Positions 1 to 5,060 of a DNA stretch of 6,922 nt are shown one piece after another; positions within the stretch are counted from its first letter, which is position 1; each line of letters begins with the position of its first letter. This DNA is from SVFI01 sp045643145 (lineage in GTDB: Bacteria > Bacillota > Clostridia > Lachnospirales > Lachnospiraceae): positions 1 to 6,922 of the forward strand of contig JAZUKG010000069.1 in the NCBI GenBank assembly GCA_045643145.1. The letters run 5' to 3'. Both the position numbers and the translations under genes were made by a program. The notes beneath the pieces are model-generated. The model saw only the letters and a list, made by a program, of their open reading frames with translations. It made no database searches and was not told where the DNA came from.

Positions 1-351
1 AATTTTCAAAAGAAAGCATTCATTTTGACGACAGGTTCCGGTTCAAAGCAAAATGTCAGGATTATAAAGAGCTGTTTAATGAATTGGGGGATTAATAGAG
101 TCAAATCGCTTGGAATCAGAATGTTTACAGATAAATGGGATTCCATTCCTCAGAAACGCCGAATGAGATTAGAAAAACCAATTCGAAGAGAAGCATGTAA
201 ATTTTATTGCTTGAAAAAGAAAATTCCTTACCCAAAAACTATAACGATGTATCTCATAAACAAATTTATTATTAGGAAATTCATTGGAGAAGGAAATTAC
301 CCATATGAGTATTGGAAAGAAAATGGGTATTTTAAGAAAGCTCCTTTCTAA
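1..351 (+). CDS. Flavodoxin / NAD(P)H-dependent FMN reductase family protein, 3' part only
   Basis: The reading frame is open from base 1 to a TAA at 349-351, so the gene begins outside the window and about 116 residues of the C-terminal part are visible. The internal TTG at 25 has no Shine-Dalgarno and is not the start. The visible part opens with a hydrophobic beta-strand (KAFILTTGSGSK). A segment like the last alpha/beta unit of the flavodoxin fold follows (WGINRVKSLGIRMF), then a basic region, and the end reads YPYEYWKENGYF. A closing D/Y-YEYWKEKGWL-type tail is familiar from clostridial flavodoxin-family proteins (WrbA/NADPH-dependent FMN reductase-like), which bind FMN in the cytoplasm and act as quinone or flavin reductases. 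The FMN-binding loop lies outside the window, so this rests on fold-like pattern and tail only. Physiological substrate unknown. No G/C-rich terminator follows. Confidence 0.55.
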   Translation, partial: NFQKKAFILTTGSGSKQNVRIIKSCLMNWGINRVKSLGIRMFTDKWDSIPQKRRMRLEKPIRREACKFYCLKKKIPYPKTITMYLINKFIIRKFIGEGNYPYEYWKENGYFKKAPF

Positions 352-354
352 AGC

Positions 355-380
355 ATTAATTTTCTAAATTAGAATTTAAT
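355..380. repeat. AT-rich dyad just after the flavodoxin-like gene
   Basis: TTCTAA (362-367) and TTAGAA (369-374) form a palindrome around one base, flanked by ATTAA (355-359) and TTAAT (376-380). The central loop is too short, and there is no G/C stem or T-tract for a classical terminator. It may simply be AT-rich chance symmetry or a protein-binding dyad. Confidence 0.25.
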
Positions 381-504
381 GGAGTAATGTATAAGAATGA
401 AGATTGAAGCTGAACGGTTGTCCCTGAGGGTTACACGATGAGCGCGGAAAACATCGGTTCCGACCTTGGACGATTCATTGATGAAGTAATCAGCAAATAG
501 GTCT

Positions 505-660
505 ATGTTACCGGCAATTCCTCCGGAGGTCTGCTTTCAAAAGTGTGAACCCGTCTACATGCTTCAGGGAGTTGAACGCGAAGGCTTCTTTGGCGCTCAC
601 ACAATTATCCTCGGATGGTATGACAACGAGGACAGACTTACGCCATTTACTCCAACATAG
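505..660 (+). pseudogene. Unidentified coding relic, 51 codons
   Basis: The frame from ATG 505 to TAG 658-660 encodes 51 residues with ordinary, protein-like composition, including MLQGVEREGFFGAHTIILGW followed by YDNEDRLTPFTPT. An in-frame TAA lies just upstream (487-489), and no Shine-Dalgarno precedes ATG 505 or the internal ATG at 559. In the same frame past the stop there is again a plausible stretch (APVERTWQEEMRSDF), ended by a second stop. The likeliest reading is a fragment of a longer decayed gene. Family not recognised. Confidence 0.3.
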
Positions 661-758
661 GCGCCTGTTGAACGGACTTGGCAGGAAGAAATGAGAAGCG
701 ATTTTTAAGTTGAAAATGCCCTTAAGAATTGTTATAACAAGTTATGGAAAAGTAGTGA

Positions 759-923
759 AAACCATTGATAAATCAGCAAAGTAGGGCAGAATCGGATCTC
801 ACGATGATGGACATCGACTTCTGCAACATGCTTCTTAGTGAAATCAACAAGCAGACAAGGGTTGTCGGGTATGAAATGCGGCATTTCTCGCTTTGTGTCG
901 TGTTATATCACAACTTAAATTGA
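759..923 (+). pseudogene. Unidentified coding relic running into the regulator's promoter
   Basis: An open frame follows the TGA at 756-758 and ends at TGA 921-923. It contains two adjacent ATG codons (804, 807), giving at most a 39-residue product beginning MMDIDFCNMLLSEINKQTRV. No ribosome binding site precedes either ATG. The last third overlaps the conserved upstream block of the next gene (879-899), so the DNA there is more likely regulatory than coding. I do not recognise the family. Confidence 0.25.
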
Positions 924-950
924 TAAGATTCGTTCGAAAGGAGGAAACAG
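879..950 (+). promoter_or_regulatory. Promoter and leader of the first XRE regulator (copy A of a duplicated module)
   Basis: CGGCATTT-CTCG-CTTTGTGTC (879-899) is nearly the same as 3336-3357 upstream of the third regulator, differing by one inserted G and two substitutions. From the end of the block to the start codon is 51 bases in both copies, and ATAAGATT (923-930) recurs at the same offset. A possible extended -10 is TG at 901-902 with TATATC at 904-909; the -35 is not clear. The Shine-Dalgarno AAAGGAGG (937-944) sits 6 bases before the TTG start and decides it. The conserved block could be a promoter element or an autoregulatory operator. Confidence 0.5.
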
Positions 951-1466
951 TTGGACCAGAAAAAAATAGGGATTTTACTAAAGGAACTCCGCAAGGAAAA
1001 AGAAATGACACAGGAGCAGATTGCGGAACAATTCAATGTTTCCAGTAGAACGGTATCTCGATGGGAAAATGGGAATAATATGCCGGATTTGGATTTATTA
1101 ATTGAAATATCAGACTATAATGAAGTTGACCTCCGACAAATTCTTAATGGTGAAAGGAAAAGCGAGAATATGGATAAAGAAATTAAAGAAACAGTATTAC
1201 AGGCAGTGGATTATACCAATACGGAGGCTGAAAAGTATAATAAGCGTGTGCGAATCTGCAATGCAATTGCATTGTTATTGATAGTAATTTATATGCTATT
1301 GAAAGATACCGGAATATACACGGACAATGTTATTATCCGAGACGGATTGGATTTTGTTCAGGGATTAGCATTAGGAATGATGCTTGTTGGTCTGATAATG
1401 TCCAGCCGTTATGGTGCAAAGGTTAGAGAGTTCAAACAAAGAGTATTCAAGAAAAGCAAGATGTAG
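951..1466 (+). CDS. XRE-family DNA-binding protein with C-terminal membrane hairpin (A)
   Basis: 171 residues from a TTG start chosen because AAAGGAGG lies 6 bases upstream and homology to the 3409-3915 product begins there. Residues about 5-65 form a Cro/C1-type helix-turn-helix (LRKEKEMTQEQIAEQFNVSS, then RTVSRWENG and MPDLDLL). A charged linker follows (about 66-101). Two hydrophobic segments (about 103-117 and 134-152) are separated by a short polar stretch, and a basic tail (KQRVFKKSKM) ends the protein. This is the layout of a small membrane-anchored transcription regulator, which would bind DNA at the inner face of the membrane. About 50 of the first 83 residues match the third regulator, so the two are paralogues; the membrane parts diverge more. 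Target genes and signal are unknown. Autoregulation is an inference from the copied upstream block. Confidence 0.85.
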   Translation: MDQKKIGILLKELRKEKEMTQEQIAEQFNVSSRTVSRWENGNNMPDLDLLIEISDYNEVDLRQILNGERKSENMDKEIKETVLQAVDYTNTEAEKYNKRVRICNAIALLLIVIYMLLKDTGIYTDNVIIRDGLDFVQGLALGMMLVGLIMSSRYGAKVREFKQRVFKKSKM

Positions 1467-1535
1467 TTGCAGTGTGAAATCTTAGTTCGCTCGCTCAATA
1501 GAATAATATGAATCGGGACAATAATAAATGTGCGA

Positions 1536-1563
1536 TTGACAAATCAGTTCTGTAGAGGATTCT
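1536..1563 (+). promoter_or_regulatory. Possible promoter before the polyferredoxin gene
   Basis: TTGACA (1536-1541) is a perfect -35 hexamer. The best -10 at 16 bases spacing is GATTCT (1558-1563), matching only three consensus positions, so the call is weak. It lies in the 154-base gap between the first regulator and the polyferredoxin. The same gap holds a possible coding relic in the polyferredoxin frame (SSVEDSAELIL, stop, DEETRQML), which hints that upstream coding sequence has decayed. Confidence 0.3.
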
Positions 1564-1620
1564 GCGGAGCTGATTTTGTAAGATGAAGAAACGCGGCAAA
1601 TGTTGAGTGGAGGTGAAACG

Positions 1621-2448
1621 ATGGGAGCAAAAAAGAAATGGCTGATTCCACTTGGAATGTGGCGGATATTTGAAATAGTCGCGGTCACATTATGGCTGAC
1701 GAAAGATAATATTTTTTATCTGGTGAATTTCAGTTACATAGGTTCTGCAATTGCTGTCGGCCTCCTGCTTTTTCTGATTAACTATAAACATGCTCGAAGA
1801 GTTACCCAACTGCTGGTTGGACTTTACATGCTGGTTTATCTTGGCATCATTTGTCAGGAAAATATGCAGATCGAGGGATTCTGGTATTATCTATTTACCG
1901 GAGTGTTTGAGGCAGCTACGATCCATTATGCCGTGGCAAAGATTTTCGGACCGTTTGTTTTTGGGAGAGGCTGGTGCGGATATGCCTGCTGGACGGCAAT
2001 GGTGCTGGATTTTCTGCCATATAAGATTCCGAAGGCACCAAGAAAGAAGATCGGTTTCATCCGGTATATTACTTTCGGGATCGCGTTGGTCTTTGTTGCT
2101 GCCTTGTTTCTGTGTCGTGTCGGAAATCTGGAACGGATCATGTTTTGGACTTTTCTGGTTGGAAATGTTGTCTATTATGCTATTGGCATCATTCTTGCGA
2201 TTGCATTTAAGGATAATCGGGCATTTTGCAAATACATCTGCCCAATCACGGTGTTTCTCAAACCAATGAGTTATTTTTCCCTGCTCAGAGTGAAGTGCGA
2301 TAAAGAAAAGTGTATTTCCTGCGGTAAGTGTAAACAGGTATGCCCAATGGATGTTGATGTGACAGATAATTCAAGAAAACGTAAAAACGGTACAGAATGT
2401 ATTCTATGTATGGAATGCGTAAAAGCATGTCCGAAGAAAGCATTATGA
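1621..2448 (+). CDS. Membrane 4Fe-4S polyferredoxin (NapH/CcoG-like)
   Basis: 275 residues. ATG 1621 is preferred over the in-frame ATG 1600 because GGAGGTG (1609-1615) lies 5 bases before it. About five or six hydrophobic segments lie around residues 13-26, 34-54, 61-79, 88-107, 148-165 and 173-196. Between them is GRGWCGYACW (Cys119, Cys123), and later CKYICP (Cys203, Cys207), the cysteine pairs of the Fer4_5/NapH-type membrane family. The C-terminus carries two classical 4Fe-4S motifs: CISCGKCKQVCP (Cys231, 234, 237, 241) and CILCMECVKACP (Cys260, 263, 266, 270). The protein ends soon after the second cluster. Such proteins pass electrons between membrane quinones or flavoproteins and cytoplasmic or surface redox partners. 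No partner reductase or FMN-binding protein is adjacent, so its specific pathway is unknown. No terminator separates it from the downstream small ORF and regulator, so cotranscription is possible. Confidence 0.85.
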   Translation: MGAKKKWLIPLGMWRIFEIVAVTLWLTKDNIFYLVNFSYIGSAIAVGLLLFLINYKHARRVTQLLVGLYMLVYLGIICQENMQIEGFWYYLFTGVFEAATIHYAVAKIFGPFVFGRGWCGYACWTAMVLDFLPYKIPKAPRKKIGFIRYITFGIALVFVAALFLCRVGNLERIMFWTFLVGNVVYYAIGIILAIAFKDNRAFCKYICPITVFLKPMSYFSLLRVKCDKEKCISCGKCKQVCPMDVDVTDNSRKRKNGTECILCMECVKACPKKAL

Positions 2449-2479
2449 GTACTTTCGGTAAAGATAAAATCATATTTGA

Positions 2480-2626
2480 ATGAAAAACGAAATGGCAAAA
2501 GAAGAAAGATTTGAGATTGTGTTTAAGGAAGGTAGTCGGCACCTAAAACAATGTAACATTTGGCGAATTCGCTGTTTGTGGGGAAGAATTCTTTCCTCAT
2601 CAGTGATATATTGTTCACAGAGGTGA
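2480..2626 (+). CDS. Small ORF, DUF6440-like start, possibly a remnant
   Basis: 48 codons from ATG 2480 (or 44 from ATG 2492) to TGA 2624-2626. The start MAKEERFEIVFKEGS resembles the opening beta-strand of DUF6440-type small proteins. The following cysteine- and tryptophan-rich residues (RHLKQCNIWRIRCLWGR) do not continue that family, which suggests a truncated or frameshifted copy fused to unrelated sequence. Neither ATG has a good ribosome binding site. It begins 31 bases after the polyferredoxin, and its stop codon lies within the AGGTGA Shine-Dalgarno of the next gene, 5 bases before that gene's ATG. That spacing would allow translational coupling if it is translated. The family match is from memory of pattern only. 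Confidence 0.3.
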   Translation: MKNEMAKEERFEIVFKEGSRHLKQCNIWRIRCLWGRILSSSVIYCSQR

Positions 2627-2631
2627 AGAAC

Positions 2632-3126
2632 ATGGATCAAATTAAAACAGGAAAATTTATCGCTTATCTGCGCAAACAGCATAACCTTACTCAAGAGGCG
2701 CTAGGCGAAAAACTCGGTATCACCAACAAGACCATTTCTCGTTGGGAAAATGGAAACTATATGCCGGATATAGAGATGCTTCAGCTTCTTTCGCAGGAGT
2801 TTGATGTCAGCATCAATGAATTACTTTCTGGAGAGTTCCTTTCAGATGAAGATTTTAGAAAAAAAGCCGATGAGAATGTCATTGCTGTTTCAAAAGAAAG
2901 TGCGTTTTCATTTGAAGAAAGAAAAGCATATTTTAAAAAGAAATGGCGTAAAGAACACATATCACTGTTTGTTCTGCTTGGGATATTATTGATTGCATCT
3001 GTGGTGTTGCCGCTTGTTTTTGGAAAGCCATGGTTCCTTGGATTTGTTCCCTTGCTGGCATTTGTTGAATATGGCTATCAGAACAACAAAATGATGATCT
3101 ATGTCGAACATTGTCTTTACGATTGA
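2632..3126 (+). CDS. XRE-family DNA-binding protein with C-terminal membrane hairpin (B)
   Basis: 164 residues. ATG 2632 is chosen because AGGTGA (2621-2626) is well placed and the product then starts MDQIKTGKFIAYLRKQHNLT, colinear with the other two regulators; the in-frame TTG at 2560 would add 24 residues with no ribosome binding site. The helix-turn-helix spans about residues 5-65 (TQEALGEKLGITNKTISRW, then ENGNYMPDIEML). A charged linker (about 70-108) ends in a basic cluster (KKKWRKEH). Two hydrophobic segments follow, about 110-129 and 135-149, and the protein ends in a short polar tail. It is more distant from A and C than they are from each other, and lacks their duplicated upstream block. 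It is probably a membrane-tethered regulator; targets unknown. It may be read from the same transcript as the polyferredoxin. Confidence 0.85.
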   Translation: MDQIKTGKFIAYLRKQHNLTQEALGEKLGITNKTISRWENGNYMPDIEMLQLLSQEFDVSINELLSGEFLSDEDFRKKADENVIAVSKESAFSFEERKAYFKKKWRKEHISLFVLLGILLIASVVLPLVFGKPWFLGFVPLLAFVEYGYQNNKMMIYVEHCLYD

Positions 3127-3138
3127 TCTTTGTATAAC

Positions 3139-3174
3139 AATAATCTTACATTAAAGTTCTTTTAAGGTTATTTT
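3139..3174 (+). terminator. Weak AT-rich hairpin after regulator B
   Basis: AATAATCTTA (3139-3148) pairs with TAAGGTTATT (3163-3172) including one U-G pair, around a 14-base loop, and ends in a short T run (3171-3174). It starts 12 bases after the stop codon of regulator B. The stem is mostly A-T, so it would be a poor terminator; position is the main support. Confidence 0.35.
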
Positions 3175-3291
3175 ATGTACTTGGGCGACTTCCTACAACG
3201 AAGCCACTGGATAGCCCAAATAGCAAAGATAACAGTATATCCCCCAGAAGTGACACGAACGCATCTCAGGGATTATGTTTTTATGAGATGA
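3175..3291 (+). CDS. Tiny ORF, 38 codons, doubtful
   Basis: ATG 3175 to TGA 3289-3291 gives 38 residues (MYLGDFLQRSHWIAQIAK, then ITVYPPEVTRTHLRDYVFMR). Only a weak AAGG (3164-3167) lies upstream, inside an AT-rich hairpin. The reading frame coincides with two other hairpins, and its stop overlaps the second arm of the one at 3262-3290. It could be a relic, a chance frame or a small protein. Family not recognised. Confidence 0.2.
   Translation: MYLGDFLQRSHWIAQIAKITVYPPEVTRTHLRDYVFMR
3181..3219. repeat. Nested inverted repeat, TTGGGC/GCCCAA
   Basis: TTGGGC (3181-3186) pairs with GCCCAA (3214-3219); inside it CTTC (3189-3192) pairs with GAAG (3200-3203) around a 7-base loop. There is no T-tract, so it is not a terminator. 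A related AGCCCAA/TTGGGCT pair occurs at 4153-4188 after the third regulator, in the opposite order. Confidence 0.35.
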
Positions 3292-3297
3292 TTTTTT
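3262..3297 (+). terminator. Rho-independent terminator-like hairpin
   Basis: CATCTCA (3262-3268) and TGAGATG (3284-3290) form a perfect 7-bp stem with a 15-base loop, followed by A and six T (3291-3297). It lies between regulators B and C and would insulate C's promoter. The loop is long and the stem modest in G/C, so efficiency is uncertain. Confidence 0.5.
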
Positions 3298-3335
3298 GAT
3301 TTGATGTGACACAGTATGTCTCACGGCTAAGAATA

Positions 3336-3408
3336 CGGCATTTGCTCGTTTTATGTCCTATTCTAAGATGTGTTTTTTTAATAAGATTTGCGTGAAGGAG
3401 GAAATTAT
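3336..3408 (+). promoter_or_regulatory. Promoter and leader of the third XRE regulator (copy C of the duplicated module)
   Basis: CGGCATTT-G-CTCG-TTTTATGTC (3336-3357) matches the block at 879-899. The next 51 bases run without a gap to the start codon, as in copy A, and include the shared ATAAGATT (3381-3388). A candidate -10 is TAAGAT (3364-3369) with TTGCTC (3342-3347) 16 bases upstream as a partial -35. Shine-Dalgarno AAGGAGG (3395-3401) is 7 bases before ATG 3409. CTAAGA also occurs twice here, at 3327 and 3363. Confidence 0.5.
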
Positions 3409-3915
3409 ATGAATCAACAAAAAATGGGTGCTTTCTTAAAAAAACTCAGAAATGAAAAGAATTTGACGCAAGAACAGTTAGCAGAAAGATTAAATACTAC
3501 ACGCAGGTCAGTATCACGCTGGGAAGGTGGATACAATCTTCCGGATATTGATATCCTAATTGAAATGTCGGATTTTTACGATGTTGACCTACGGGAGCTT
3601 TTGGATGGAGAAAGGAAAAACGAGAAAATGAATCAGGAAACGAAAGAAACAGTTTTAAAAGTAGCTGAATACAGTAAAACACAAAAAGAAAAGATGGCAA
3701 AGATTACATTGATATATTTTATAATCGGTGTAATTTCTTTGATAGCAAATCTGGCAATGCAATTCTTTGATTTGCCGTCAGTTTTTTGGGTTGGCTTTGC
3801 AAAAGGGGCAACTTTAGGCTTTGCTTTAGTAGCTATGATTTTCGGAATTCTGTACCTTACAGGAGCTATGGAAAAGTTAAAGGGGTTCAAATCAAGAATA
3901 TTTCAGTCAAACTGA
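3409..3915 (+). CDS. XRE-family DNA-binding protein with C-terminal membrane hairpin (C)
   Basis: 168 residues from ATG 3409, with AAGGAGG 7 bases upstream; the in-frame TTG at 3388 precedes the Shine-Dalgarno and is not used. The helix-turn-helix covers about residues 5-65 (LRNEKNLTQEQLAERLNTTR, then RSVSRWEGG and LPDIDIL). The linker after it (RKNEKMNQETKETVLKVAEY) is close to that of regulator A. Two hydrophobic segments lie about 99-118 and 127-151, followed by a basic tail ending KSRIFQSN. The likely role is a membrane-anchored transcription regulator. It arose with A by duplication of gene plus leader. ENG at the end of the recognition region in A and B is EGG here, a possible specificity change. 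Target unknown. Confidence 0.85.
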   Translation: MNQQKMGAFLKKLRNEKNLTQEQLAERLNTTRRSVSRWEGGYNLPDIDILIEMSDFYDVDLRELLDGERKNEKMNQETKETVLKVAEYSKTQKEKMAKITLIYFIIGVISLIANLAMQFFDLPSVFWVGFAKGATLGFALVAMIFGILYLTGAMEKLKGFKSRIFQSN

Positions 3916-3996
3916 AGACCGTGGAAAGTCTGCCCATAAAAATAATTTTGCTAGGAGTATTGGAATTGCTTGATTGCAGCGAATTGCGGGATTCTT

Positions 3997-4128
3997 ATGG
4001 ATTGTAAGGATGAAACGCCCAATATATCAAATAATCATGAAATTCTGGGCTCGTTTTTGGACAGAATGTCAGAAGTTCTTTATATTCTGGCCTATTTTCA
4101 TGGGAAAACTTGGCCATTATTTTCTTAA
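3997..4128 (+). pseudogene. Short ORF or coding relic, 43 codons
   Basis: ATG 3997 to TAA 4126-4128 encodes 43 residues with normal composition (MDCKDETPNISNNHEILGSF, then LDRMSEVLYILAYFHGKTWP). The frame stays open upstream to a TAG at 3952-3954, and no Shine-Dalgarno precedes the ATG. It may be a fragment of an older gene. Family not recognised. Confidence 0.25.
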
Positions 4129-4152
4129 TTTGATTGATTCTGGTCAAAATCA

Positions 4153-4188
4153 AGCCCAATATCTTTTATAAGCCAGAACATTTGGGCT
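4153..4188. repeat. Inverted repeat AGCCCAA/TTGGGCT
   Basis: AGCCCAA (4153-4159) pairs with TTGGGCT (4182-4188) around 22 bases. A further AGCC at 4171-4174 could pair with the GGCT of the same right arm (4185-4188), giving an alternative fold. No T-tract follows, so a terminator is unlikely. Confidence 0.35.
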
Positions 4189-4248
4189 AAAACCTATAAA
4201 TACTGGAAGAGCGTCAACTTCCGTGAATGTGAACAAGATTTTTTCCTG

Positions 4249-4300
4249 TATAAAATGTATTACTGCGGTACAATATATAAAATTTTTATTATAGAGGAGG
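4249..4300 (+). promoter_or_regulatory. Possible promoter and Shine-Dalgarno of the surface-protein relic
   Basis: Two -10-like hexamers lie in an AT-rich tract: TATAAA (4249-4254) and TACAAT (4269-4274). No good -35 is found for either. GAGGAGG (4294-4300) is a strong Shine-Dalgarno 5 bases before ATG 4306, so the expression signals survive although the coding sequence is broken. Confidence 0.35.
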
Positions 4301-4305
4301 CTAAA

Positions 4306-4916
4306 ATGCTTAAAAAAATTTCTATTGCCGTTATCTCAGCATTGCTGCTTGTTTTGATGGCTATTCCGACATTTGCTGCGCCTATAACTGTGGCAAATGA
4401 GGAAGAACTGATGGCGGCGGAATAGCAACTGCTCCTCCAAGTGAAGTACATTTAAGAGATTGCCGTATTATAAATAATAACTCAGGTATTGCAAATGGAT
4501 GTTCTCCAGGAAAATTGTCTGCAGATTTTGAAGGAGATAATCTGGTTTTTGAGGACGGTAAAGTGCTCATGGAATTAGCTGAATTTACAGTTACCTTTGA
4601 TTCTCAGGGAGGAAGTGACATTGCACCTGTAAAGGTAAAACGTGGACAGGTTGTTTCAGAACCAGCAAAGCCAACAAAAGAAGGCTACGAGTTTATAGGA
4701 TGGTTCCCACTTCTTACAGCGACAGATCCATGGGATTTTGGATTTGATGTCATTACGGAAGATACGACTATTTATGCAAGATGGAAAGAAGCTGCTCCAA
4801 ATCCTTTAACTGGAGATCACTCAGATGCAGCTTTATGGATGCTGATTATCGGAGCAGAAGCAGTAGCAATTGCAGTGCTTTTGCGGGGATTTTTCAGAAA
4901 GAAAAAATATAGATAG
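4306..4916 (+). pseudogene. Cell-surface protein relic: signal peptide, beta-helix end, InlB B-repeat, PxTG-like anchor
   Basis: ATG 4306 opens a classic signal peptide (MLKKISIAVISALLLVLMAI then PTFAA; cleavage near residue 24-25). The mature start APITVANEEELMAAE is followed by TAG 4423-4425. From about 4413 another frame continues to TAG 4914-4916. It has a beta-helix-like piece (GGGIATAPPSEVHLRDCRII), then one InlB B-repeat (about 4584-4787: VTFDSQGG, EGYEFIGW, TIYARW). The motif NPLTGD comes next, then a hydrophobic span and the basic tail RKKKYR. The intact parent would be an exported, wall-anchored repeat protein. TVANEEELMAA is how such beta-helix proteins often begin, so the usual hundreds of residues between start and end appear deleted, with the join at GGCGGCGG (4413-4420). 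NPLTGD differs from the LPxTG consensus. No product longer than 38 residues is expected from the native start. Confidence 0.75.
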
Positions 4917-4959
4917 ATTTCGTTCATATACATTGGTATTTTAGTTCTATTATTACAAT

Positions 4960-5001
4960 AAACCATCGGCTAATATAAGCCGGTGGTTTCGTTCTTTATT
5001 T
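4960..5001 (+). terminator. Strong rho-independent terminator
   Basis: AAACCA-T-CGGCT (4960-4971) pairs with AGCCG-G-TGGTTT (4978-4989): 12 pairs including one U-G, with a 6-base loop, followed by the T-rich CGTTCTTTATTT. It closes the surface-protein relic's transcript, 43 bases after its stop, and insulates the amidohydrolase operon. Confidence 0.8.
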
Positions 5002-5016
5002 AAAAGGTGCTATAAT
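4988..5016 (+). promoter_or_regulatory. Extended -10 promoter of the amidohydrolase operon
   Basis: A perfect TATAAT (5011-5016) is preceded directly by TGC (5008-5010), an extended -10. The -35 position (about 4988-4993, TTCGTT) is a poor match and overlaps the right end of the terminator. Transcription would begin near 5022, giving a leader of about 40 bases. GAGGAG (5048-5053) lies 7 bases before ATG 5061. Confidence 0.6.
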
Positions 5017-5060
5017 AATTATGGAGTATTATGAGGAGGCATTAAAAGAGGAGTTAGAGA

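Larger units (their letters stand above)
352..877. other. Gene-free stretch with coding relics
   Basis: No complete gene was found on either strand. On the + strand three protein-like fragments occur in changing frames: 414-500 (TVVPEGYTMSAENIGSDLGR then FIDEVISK and a stop), 505-660, and 759-923. Each is bounded by stops and lacks a convincing ribosome binding site. Right after the first stop the same frame goes on VYVTGNSSGGL before another stop at 546-548. This pattern suggests old coding DNA cut up by point mutations and indels, possibly leftovers of a mobile or accessory region. I cannot name the parent genes. No tRNA, CRISPR or insertion-sequence end was seen. Confidence 0.45.
3916..4305. 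other. 390-base gene-poor stretch
   Basis: Between regulator C and the surface-protein relic no convincing gene is present. It holds a 43-codon frame (3997-4128), an inverted repeat (4153-4188), a small hairpin GGAAG/CTTCC (4205-4222, 8-base loop) without an adjacent T-tract, and the promoter and Shine-Dalgarno region of the next gene. An alternative frame at about 3974-4171 is rich in W, F and I and looks like a frame shadow of the 43-codon ORF rather than a membrane protein. Confidence 0.5.

Noticed and set aside
1790..2269. 159-codon + strand frame within the polyferredoxin
   Set aside because: It is an alternative frame of the gene with ordered Cys motifs; the product is Trp/Cys/Ser-rich and has no family signature.
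2560..2631. TTG start adding 24 residues to regulator B
   Set aside because: No Shine-Dalgarno lies before it, and paralogues align from the ATG at 2632, which has AGGTGA upstream.
4306..4916. Programmed frameshift in the surface-protein gene
   Set aside because: There is no slippery heptamer or downstream structure at 4400-4425, and the missing beta-helix body is better explained by deletion.
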